From Flavobacterium psychrophilum (GTDB taxonomy: Bacteria > Bacteroidota > Bacteroidia > Flavobacteriales > Flavobacteriaceae), in NCBI GenBank assembly GCA_945861915.1, contig CAMAWK010000149.1, forward strand, positions 1 to 5,762: a DNA stretch of 5,762 nt, read 5' to 3'. Positions 1 to 4,524 of the stretch are shown piece by piece. Made by a program: the position numbers and the translations under genes. Within the stretch, counting starts at the first letter, position 1. Each line of letters begins with the position of its first letter. A model generated the notes under the pieces. The model worked only from the letters and a program-made list of their open reading frames with translations, ran no database searches and was not told where the DNA came from.

Positions 1-335
1 GCAAAAGCTCTTATGGCAATGACATCACAATATTGAGAAATGACTGCTGCTGCTTCTTTAATATGTTCAGATGCTCCCTTATTCATAATGGCCCCATCTT
101 CAAATTCGAGTGTCCAACCCTCGTTAGTAAAATTCATCACCATCACATCCATTCCTAAATTAAAAGCTGCTTTTTGTGTGCTTAAACGGGTTCGTAAACT
201 AGGATTAAAAAACAGCATCCCAAGAGTTTTGTTTTTTCCTAATTTTCTGTTTTTAAAAGGACTTTTTTTAATTTTAATTGCTTGTTCTACCCATTCTTCT
301 ATTGAATCTATGTTTTGTATGGATATAAAGTTCAT
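1..335 (-). CDS. argF': N-acetyl/N-succinyl-ornithine carbamoyltransferase, N-terminal part (C-terminus outside window)
   Basis: This enzyme transfers the carbamoyl group of carbamoyl phosphate to an N-acylated ornithine in the cytoplasmic arginine pathway, replacing ordinary ornithine carbamoyltransferase. The window holds the start codon (ATG at 335-333) and 111 complete codons of a family usually a little over 300 residues long. The carbamoyl-phosphate loop is seen as FFNPSLRTRLSTQKA at residues 42-56. SLRTR (46-50) stands where classical ornithine and aspartate enzymes have STRTR/STRTK. WTLEFEDG (74-81) and the EHIKEA segment (90-95), then YCDVIAIRAF (102-111), also fit the acyl-ornithine branch. 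From memory, the residue just before EH separates acetyl (Glu, Xanthomonas) from succinyl (Pro, Bacteroides) specificity; here it is Ser89, so the acyl group is left open. The gene diverges from pyrR. The start has no Shine-Dalgarno sequence; the bases before it read CCTCCACA. The frame is open to the window edge. Confidence 0.9.
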   Translation of the reverse strand, partial: MNFISIQNIDSIEEWVEQAIKIKKSPFKNRKLGKNKTLGMLFFNPSLRTRLSTQKAAFNLGMDVMVMNFTNEGWTLEFEDGAIMNKGASEHIKEAAAVISQYCDVIAIRAF

Positions 336-398
336 TGTGGAGGTTTTTTAAAATTTGTACAATTTAGTAGAAGTCATTTATTAAAGGACTCATTCCTG

Positions 399-412
399 AT
401 TTTTGCAAAAAT
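399..412. promoter_or_regulatory. 14-bp perfect palindrome, candidate operator
   Basis: ATTTTTGCAAAAAT reads the same on both strands. It lies between the divergent argF' and pyrR genes and covers most of the argF' -7 box, with the predicted argF' start point at its edge. A dimeric regulator bound here would block argF' and could also affect pyrR. AT-rich palindromes arise easily by chance, and part of this one is the promoter box itself, so an operator role is a guess. Confidence 0.3.
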
Positions 413-433
413 AAGGATATTATTTTTAGTCAA
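406..433 (-). promoter_or_regulatory. Bacteroidetes-type promoter for argF'
   Basis: Read on the minus strand, TTG (433-431) is followed after 17 bases by TATTTTTG (413-406). This matches all fixed positions of the Bacteroidetes primary sigma consensus TTG...TAnnTTTG. Transcription would begin near 400, giving a 5' leader of about 65 nt before the argF' ATG. The -7 box overlaps a perfect palindrome at 399-412. The promoter is inferred from consensus and position only. Confidence 0.6.
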
Positions 434-531
434 GAAGTGAACTAAGTTATTTAATCAAAAAATAATTGGTTCTTTACAAATTAGAAATTTCAAAAAATAG
501 TATATCTTTACAACCCAAACAACCCTTCATT

Positions 532-1077
532 ATGAGTCAAAAAATATTGCTCACTTCAAAGGAAGTCAATATCATACTGCATCGTTTGGCTTGTCAGTTA
601 ATCGAAAAACATCTTGATTTTTCGGAAACTATTCTAATAGGCATTCAACCTCGTGGTACTTTTTTGGCAGAAAGATTGAAAGATTTGTTAGAACAAGAAT
701 ATAAAATTTCAAAAATTGCCTTAGGATATCTAGATATTACTTTTTTTAGGGATGATTTCCGAAAAACTAGCAAACCACTTGAAGCTAATAAAACCCAAAT
801 CGATTGTATTGTTGAGAATAAAAAGGTAGTTTTTATTGATGATGTTTTATTCACAGGAAGAAGTATTCGGTCTGCTTTAACTGCCATTCAATCATTCGGA
901 AGACCTTCAGAAATTGAGTTATTGGTGCTTATTGATCGTCGTTTTAGTCGTCATTTGCCTATACAACCCGATTATCGAGGTCGCCAAGTGGATGCAATCA
1001 ATGACGAAAAAGTAAAGGTATGCTGGAAGGAGCAAGATGGGGAAGATGCTATTTATTTAATTAATAATAAATTATAA
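532..1077 (+). CDS. pyrR: PyrR: bifunctional pyr regulator / uracil phosphoribosyltransferase
   Basis: PyrR belongs to the type I phosphoribosyltransferase fold. Family members make UMP from uracil and PRPP, and in Gram-positives bind pyr mRNA to control attenuation. From the ATG at 532 the protein has 181 residues, as in Bacillus PyrR. Visible landmarks in order are IGIQPRGTFLAERL (36-49), the segment LDITFFRDDFRK (67-78), the PRPP loop VVFIDDVLFTGRS (99-111), and LLVLIDRRFSRHLPIQPDYRG (130-150), matching the Bacillus DRGHRELPIRADY region. The frame is open upstream to a TTG at 466, but those 22 extra residues resemble nothing in the family, so the ATG is preferred. The stop is 2 bases before pyrB, so the two are cotranscribed. 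No PyrR-type RNA binding loop is evident in the leader, so RNA-based regulation is unproven here; the protein may act mainly in uracil salvage. Confidence 0.92.
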   Translation: MSQKILLTSKEVNIILHRLACQLIEKHLDFSETILIGIQPRGTFLAERLKDLLEQEYKISKIALGYLDITFFRDDFRKTSKPLEANKTQIDCIVENKKVVFIDDVLFTGRSIRSALTAIQSFGRPSEIELLVLIDRRFSRHLPIQPDYRGRQVDAINDEKVKVCWKEQDGEDAIYLINNKL

Positions 1078-1079
1078 AA

Positions 1080-2006
1080 ATGAGCGAACTTAGCGTAAAT
1101 CATTTATTGGGTATAAAATATATCAACGAAAATGATATTAACCTTATTTTTGAAACTGCCGATCATTTTAAAGAAGTCATCAATCGTCCCATCAAAAAAG
1201 TTCCTTCGCTCAGAGATATAACCATTGCCAACATTTTTTTTGAAAATAGTACTCGAACCAAACTTTCTTTTGAGTTAGCCCAAAAAAGATTATCTGCTGA
1301 TGTAATTAGTTTTTCGGCTGCGCAATCCTCAGTTAAAAAAGGAGAAACTTTAATAGATACTGTCAACAATATTCTTTCTATGAAAGTGGATATGGTGGTT
1401 ATGCGACATGCCAATCCTGGAGCAGCCCATTTTTTATCACAAAACGTAAAGGCAAGCATCATAAATGCTGGCGATGGCTCACACGAACATCCAACACAAG
1501 CCTTGCTAGATACTTATTCCATTAGAGAAAAACTGGGAGATGTTAGCGGAAAAAAAGTAGTAATTGTAGGTGATATTTTGCACTCAAGAGTGGCACTTTC
1601 AAATATATATGCTTTGCAAATGTTGGGTGCTCAAGTTAAAGTTTGTGGCCCTAAAACGCTTATTCCCAAACATATTGAATCACTTGGAGTTACAGTAGAA
1701 TCAAGTTTACCTAAAGCGCTAGAATGGTGTGATGTAGCTAATATGCTTCGGGTTCAAAACGAAAGAATGGATGTGAACTTTTTTCCTTCTACTAGGGAAT
1801 ATGCCCAACAATATGGATTGGATAAAAAATTACTCGATTCATTGAATAAAGAAATCGTAATCATGCATCCAGGCCCAATTAATAGGGGGGTAGAAATTAC
1901 CTCAGATGTGGCAGACTCAAAGCAATCTGTGATTTTGAATCAGGTCGAAAACGGAGTAGCTATCCGCATGGCAGTTACTTATTTATTAGCTTCAAAAATT
2001 CAATAG
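1080..2006 (+). CDS. pyrB: Aspartate carbamoyltransferase, catalytic chain
   Basis: PyrB joins carbamoyl phosphate and L-aspartate to form N-carbamoyl-aspartate, the committed step of pyrimidine synthesis; the catalytic unit is a trimer. The 308-residue length is typical. The carbamoyl-phosphate motif FFENSTRTKLSFELA is at 53-67 (STRT 57-60). The loop SSVKKGET (83-90) supplies the Ser and Lys that reach into the neighbouring subunit. HEHPTQALLD (135-144), GDILHSRVA (164-172), LRVQ (223-226) and the HPGPINRG motif (263-270) complete the active site. I see no lesion. The ATG lies 2 bases after the pyrR stop in an A-rich context. No pyrI regulatory-chain gene follows; the next gene is unrelated, which suits a B-type enzyme without regulatory subunits (inference). 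Confidence 0.97.
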   Translation: MSELSVNHLLGIKYINENDINLIFETADHFKEVINRPIKKVPSLRDITIANIFFENSTRTKLSFELAQKRLSADVISFSAAQSSVKKGETLIDTVNNILSMKVDMVVMRHANPGAAHFLSQNVKASIINAGDGSHEHPTQALLDTYSIREKLGDVSGKKVVIVGDILHSRVALSNIYALQMLGAQVKVCGPKTLIPKHIESLGVTVESSLPKALEWCDVANMLRVQNERMDVNFFPSTREYAQQYGLDKKLLDSLNKEIVIMHPGPINRGVEITSDVADSKQSVILNQVENGVAIRMAVTYLLASKIQ

Positions 2007-2070
2007 TTTTTCTTTTTAATAAAATGATTTATGAATTTTTTTGTGTAAATTAGCTATTATTATCTCCACC

Positions 2071-2403
2071 ATGAAAGTCGATCAAAAAGGACATACTACT
2101 TGTATTAAAGATACTCAAGGTGATTTGGTTTCATTTCTTATGAAAGTAACGCATGAGTATAAAACTTTTGAAAAAAACAATATTATTATTGACATCAGTT
2201 CCTATAAAAACCTTTCTATTACTGAAATGAATAGTTTTAAAGCACTTTCAAAAGTTCACAAAAAAAATAAAAAATCATTTGTGGTACTAACTTCCGAGGT
2301 TGATTACAATGCTGTTTCAGATGATTTGGCTGTTGTTCGATCCCTACAAGAGGCACATGATATTATTGAAATGGAAGAAATAGAAAGAGATTTGGGCTTC
2401 TAA
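2071..2403 (+). CDS. Small STAS-like protein, function unknown
   Basis: This 110-residue soluble protein has no signal peptide or membrane segment. Its layout suggests a STAS (anti-sigma factor antagonist) fold: an opening strand pair (MKVDQKGHTTCIKD), a hydrophobic strand NIIIDIS (37-43), a helix around NSFKALSKVHKK (54-65), a strand KSFVVLTS (68-75), and a C-terminal helix region VVRSLQEAHDIIEMEEIERDLG (88-109), like the end of SpoIIAA-type domains. The usual phosphorylated DSSG motif is absent; LSITEMNS occupies that place. The frame is open upstream to a TTG at 2041, but the ATG at 2071 has A at -3 and starts directly at the first predicted strand, so it is preferred. It sits between pyrB and rnz on the same strand. 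Small proteins at this place may be labelled 'ribonuclease Z' by neighbour transfer, but this one has no metallo-beta-lactamase motif. The STAS assignment is by eye. Confidence 0.8.
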   Translation: MKVDQKGHTTCIKDTQGDLVSFLMKVTHEYKTFEKNNIIIDISSYKNLSITEMNSFKALSKVHKKNKKSFVVLTSEVDYNAVSDDLAVVRSLQEAHDIIEMEEIERDLGF

Positions 2404-2465
2404 TTTAAGATTTAAGATTTTAGATATTAGATTAGATCTGACAACTCTAAAATCAGAAATCTAAA
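2404..2465. repeat. Imperfect inverted repeat of ATTTTAG/ATTTAAG-like units between STAS-like gene and rnz
   Basis: The element begins on the first base after the STAS-like stop codon. GATTTTAGA (2416-2424) pairs perfectly with TCTAAAATC (2446-2454). AGATTT (2408-2413) pairs with AAATCT (2457-2462), and TTT (2404-2406) with AAA (2463-2465). Together this makes 18 base pairs with one small internal loop and one bulge, around a 21-base loop. A further partial copy, CTCTAAAATT, follows at 2466-2475. In mRNA it would form a long weak hairpin between two genes. It has no U-tract, so it does not look like an intrinsic terminator; it resembles a dispersed AT-rich intergenic repeat or an mRNA-processing hairpin. 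Confidence 0.6.
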
Positions 2466-2477
2466 CTCTAAAATTAA

Positions 2478-3383
2478 ATGAAACTTACTATCCTCGGCTG
2501 TTACGCTGCCACACCTCGAACTTTTACTAATCCAACCTCACAGGTATTAGAAATTCGAAATCGATTGTTTTTGATTGATTGTGGCGAAGGAACTCAAATT
2601 CAGTTGCGCAAAAACAAAATTCGATTCTCAAAAATTAATCACATTTTTATTTCTCATTTACACGGCGACCATTTTTTTGGGTTAATTGGCTTGATATCTA
2701 CTTTTGCTTTGTTGAGTCGAGTGATAGATTTGCACATTTATGGTCCAAAAGGAATTCAAGAAATTATTCATTTGCAATTAAAATTGTCTAATTCTTGGCC
2801 AAATTATGGGTTGTTTTTTCATGAATTAGAATCTAAAGAAAGTGAAATTATTTTTGAAGATGATAAAGTAATGGTTAAAACTATTCCTTTAAAACATAGA
2901 ATTTATACGAATGGTTTTTTGTTTGAAGAAAAAAAACAGGAAAGAAAACTGGATATGAATGCCATTCTGAATTACGGTATTGAAAAATGTTACTACCAAA
3001 ATATCAAAAACGGAAAAGACATCATTTTGGATAATGGTGATTGTGTCGAAAATAGAAAAATTACTTTTGACCCAATTCCAACTATGCGATACGCATTTTG
3101 TTCGGATACAGTTTATGACGAAAGTATAATTCCAATAATCAATGAAGTTGATGTTTTATATCACGAATCGACTTTTTTGGATTCGGAAGAATCGTTAGCA
3201 AAAAAAACCATGCATTCAACTGCTAAACAAGCTGCAACAATTGCTTTGAAAGCCAATGTAAAACATTTAATTTTGGGTCATTATTCTACTCGATATGAAA
3301 ATATATCCCTTTTTAAAGAACAAGGAGAAACTGTTTTTTCGAATATTCTTTTGGCTGAGGATTGCAAATCCTTTGAATTTTAA
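2478..3383 (+). CDS. rnz: Ribonuclease Z (tRNA 3'-processing endonuclease)
   Basis: RNase Z cuts the 3' trailer from tRNA precursors so that CCA can be added. It is a zinc-dependent metallo-beta-lactamase-fold enzyme working as a dimer. The 301-residue protein matches the short bacterial form. The metal motif HLHGDH is at 60-65 (His60, His62, Asp64, His65). The remaining expected ligands are present as His140 in LKHR, Asp210 in FCSDT, and His268 in LGHYSTRY. MKLTILGCYAATP at the start and LIDCGEGTQIQLRK (32-45) are also family hallmarks. The insert at about 147-200 corresponds to the flexible arm that grips the tRNA elbow. YHEST (228-232) and TMHSTAKQAA (244-253) are conserved as well. The ATG begins exactly at the conserved N-terminus. 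pdxH follows after 17 bases, so the two are probably cotranscribed. Confidence 0.97.
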   Translation: MKLTILGCYAATPRTFTNPTSQVLEIRNRLFLIDCGEGTQIQLRKNKIRFSKINHIFISHLHGDHFFGLIGLISTFALLSRVIDLHIYGPKGIQEIIHLQLKLSNSWPNYGLFFHELESKESEIIFEDDKVMVKTIPLKHRIYTNGFLFEEKKQERKLDMNAILNYGIEKCYYQNIKNGKDIILDNGDCVENRKITFDPIPTMRYAFCSDTVYDESIIPIINEVDVLYHESTFLDSEESLAKKTMHSTAKQAATIALKANVKHLILGHYSTRYENISLFKEQGETVFSNILLAEDCKSFEF

Positions 3384-3400
3384 TTTTTTAAAAACAAAAT

Positions 3401-4057
3401 ATGGAAGACTTTAGTAATTATAGAAAATCGTATGAGAAAAGCGAACTTTTGGAAAATACAATTCCCGAAGATCCAATTAATCTATTCAATAGATGGTTTC
3501 ACGAAGTGGAGGAATTTAGCACCTCTAATTCTTCTGGAGAAGAAGTTAATGCCATGACCGTTTCTACAATTGGATTGGATGGGTTTCCGAAATCGCGCGT
3601 GGTTCTTTTGAAGCAACTAACCTACGAAGGTTTTATTTTTTACACCAATTACAACTCAGAAAAGGGGAGGGCAATCATCAATAACTCGAATGTTTGTCTG
3701 TCTTTTTATTGGCATTCGTTAGAACGTCAAGTAATAATTAAAGGAATAGCCGAAAAAACTTCAGCTCAAGTTTCCGATACTTATTTTGATTCCAGACCAA
3801 CAGGCAGTAAATTAGGTGCTATTGCATCAAATCAAAGCGAGGTAATTTCTTCTAGAGCTGTTTTAGAAGAAAATCTAAAAGAATTAGAAAATCGTTTTGA
3901 AGGTATCGAAATACCTAGACCTGTTTTTTGGGGTGGTTTTATAGTTAAACCTATCGAAGTCGAATTTTGGCAAGGAAGACCGAACAGATTACACGATAGA
4001 ATTCGTTATAAAATTACAGATGATTATAATTGGATAATTGAAAGGTTGTCTTCTTAA
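3401..4057 (+). CDS. pdxH: Pyridoxamine/pyridoxine 5'-phosphate oxidase
   Basis: PdxH oxidises pyridoxamine or pyridoxine 5'-phosphate to pyridoxal 5'-phosphate with FMN and oxygen, the last step of B6 salvage and of the DXP-dependent route. It is a cytoplasmic homodimer with a split-barrel flavin fold. The 218 residues equal the usual length. FMN contacts are seen in SRVVLLK (65-71), FYTNYNSEKGR (80-90) and FYWHSLERQVIIKG (102-115). SRPTGSKLGAIASNQS (131-146) and the C-terminal EFWQGRPNRLHDRIRY (188-203) give the substrate-binding Arg196 and His198. The final IIERLSS matches the family ending. The N-terminal YRKSYEKSELLE (7-18) is the conserved opening, which supports this ATG; it has A at -3 and follows an A-rich stretch. 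Nothing suggests a defect. The reason for its pairing with rnz is not clear. Confidence 0.97.
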   Translation: MEDFSNYRKSYEKSELLENTIPEDPINLFNRWFHEVEEFSTSNSSGEEVNAMTVSTIGLDGFPKSRVVLLKQLTYEGFIFYTNYNSEKGRAIINNSNVCLSFYWHSLERQVIIKGIAEKTSAQVSDTYFDSRPTGSKLGAIASNQSEVISSRAVLEENLKELENRFEGIEIPRPVFWGGFIVKPIEVEFWQGRPNRLHDRIRYKITDDYNWIIERLSS

Positions 4058-4110
4058 AAATAAGAAAAAACGTATTTTTATAATTAATTTTGTGTATTTT
4101 GGCTATTTTA

Positions 4111-4143
4111 TTTGCTTTTAAACGATTTTTATTATTATATTTG
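4111..4143 (+). promoter_or_regulatory. Bacteroidetes-type promoter for a candidate small RNA
   Basis: TTTG (4111-4114) is followed after 21 bases by TATATTTG (4136-4143), a perfect match to TAnnTTTG. Transcription would start around 4147-4150. It lies 54 bases after the pdxH stop and has no convincing long open frame downstream, only a terminator about 100 bases further on. This points to a short non-coding transcript rather than an rpsA promoter, since a strong terminator lies in between. Confidence 0.6.
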
Positions 4144-4147
4144 ACCC

Positions 4148-4284
4148 AGTTATTAAATAGTGATAAAGTAATTTGAAATGAGTTTGCCCCACAATCTACA
4201 TTAAAAGTAACCTACTTTATTTCAAAAAAATTTAGTTTGATTGTTTAGTCATAAAACCATTCGCTTCTGTGAATGGTTTTTTGG
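4148..4284 (+). ncRNA. Candidate structured small RNA (possible flavobacterial 6S-like RNA)
   Basis: A perfect -7 box ends 4 bases upstream and an intrinsic terminator closes the unit, giving a transcript of about 135 nt. One fold has a closing stem of 4152-4158 with 4230-4236 (7 pairs, one G-U), a 3/8-base internal loop, then a 9-pair stem of 4162-4170 with 4213-4221 (one G-U). A competing helix pairs 4172-4182 with 4216-4226 (11 pairs, two G-U) and shares bases with the 9-pair stem. The 42-base apical part (4171-4212) includes the GC-richest run, TTTGCCCCAC. The only in-frame ATG (4178) gives 8 codons. A long interrupted hairpin with its own promoter, next to housekeeping genes, fits a 6S-type RNA, but I cannot verify the family. 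It could also be an unrelated regulatory RNA. Confidence 0.5.
4253..4284 (+). terminator. Intrinsic terminator
   Basis: AAAACCATTCGC (4253-4264) pairs with GTGAATGGTTTT (4269-4280) over 12 pairs, including one G-U, with a TTCT tetraloop. The 3' arm runs into TTTTTT (4277-4282). It lies 195 bases after pdxH and ends the candidate small RNA. It would also stop read-through from the pdxH operon and separate it from rpsA. The stem itself is nearly symmetrical and A-rich on its left, so it may also work for transcripts coming from the right. Confidence 0.85.
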
Positions 4285-4374
4285 TTTAAATACGGATTCC
4301 TAAAAAATAGTATTTCAATTCTTTTGAATAAAAATAGCTTCTGAAAATCAACATAATAGACTTTTGAAAAATAT

Positions 4375-4405
4375 TTTGCCAATTCATATAAAAAAATTAC
4401 TTTTG
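4375..4405 (+). promoter_or_regulatory. Bacteroidetes-type promoter for rpsA
   Basis: TTTG (4375-4378) and TACTTTTG (4398-4405) are separated by 19 bases, matching the TTG...TAnnTTTG consensus at every fixed position. The start point would be near 4409-4412, about 115 nt before the rpsA ATG. Of the three promoters proposed in this window it has the most standard spacing, as expected for a highly expressed ribosomal protein gene. Confidence 0.75.
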
Positions 4406-4410
4406 CAGTC

Positions 4411-4524
4411 CTTTTGGTGAATAAGAGTTTCCTTTAGGAATCAAACAATTATACAAACAACTTCTGTTGTTTTCTAGCACGTTATGAAACTCGAGAAAAT
4501 GCAGAATACAAATTTTTAATCAGC
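4411..4524 (+). promoter_or_regulatory. rpsA 5' leader with two hairpins
   Basis: Hairpin 1 pairs GTTTCC (4427-4432) with GGAATC (4437-4442) around TTTA, with one T-T mismatch. Hairpin 2 is perfect: AAACAAC (4455-4461) with GTTGTTT (4466-4472) around a TTCT tetraloop. Neither is followed by a U-tract, so they look like leader structure rather than terminators. Ribosomal protein S1 represses its own mRNA in E. coli through a structured leader lacking a strong Shine-Dalgarno sequence. A similar role here is inference only. Confidence 0.45.
4484..4519 (+). CDS. 11-codon mini-ORF upstream of rpsA (doubtful)
   Basis: An ATG at 4484 opens MKLEKMQNTNF and stops with TAA 5 bases before the rpsA start. 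It lies within the predicted rpsA transcript, in a different frame from rpsA. It has no hydrophobic or repeated residues that would suggest a known attenuation peptide. If translated, its stop would place ribosomes at the rpsA start. Such short frames are common by chance in AT-rich leaders. Confidence 0.15.
   Translation: MKLEKMQNTNF

Larger units (their letters stand above)
4058..4524. other. 467-base gap without a sizeable gene between pdxH and rpsA
   Basis: The gap contains two promoters, a candidate small RNA with its own terminator, and the rpsA leader, each described separately. The stretch between the terminator and the rpsA promoter (4285-4374) shows nothing I can name apart from one arm (4295-4304) of a 10-bp inverted repeat whose other arm is at 4433-4442. 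I found no open frame with coding character on either strand. Confidence 0.7.

Noticed and set aside
40..351. Plus-strand open frame of 103 codons
   Set aside because: It is the antisense of argF', whose motifs are unmistakable on the minus strand.
503..510. TATCTTTA as the -7 box of a pyrR promoter
   Set aside because: It lacks the final G and has no TTG at a suitable distance upstream. No convincing pyrR promoter was found.
466..531. N-terminal extension of PyrR from a TTG at 466
   Set aside because: The 22 extra residues have no family similarity, and the ATG at 532 gives the standard 181-residue protein beginning at the usual N-terminus.
645..1462. Minus-strand open frames at 645-887 and 1163-1462
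   Set aside because: They lie opposite the conserved cores of pyrR and pyrB, and their translations have no domain character.
2024..2042. T-run ending in TTTG before the STAS-like gene as a promoter
   Set aside because: The TA at the required distance is missing, so it is just a T-rich spacer; read-through from pyrB is equally likely.
2041..2070. N-terminal extension of the STAS-like protein from a TTG at 2041
   Set aside because: The added ten residues contribute no recognisable element, and the ATG at 2071 has the A at -3 typical of this window.
4055..4080. TAAAAATA (4055-4062) and TATTTTTA (4073-4080) as a pdxH terminator
   Set aside because: It is a perfect 8-bp inverted repeat but entirely A/T, overlaps the stop codon and has no U-tract; the stem would be too weak.
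4178..4204. 8-codon frame MSLPHNLH inside the candidate small RNA as a leader peptide
   Set aside because: It is very short, has no amino-acid bias suggesting attenuation, and there is no downstream gene before the terminator.
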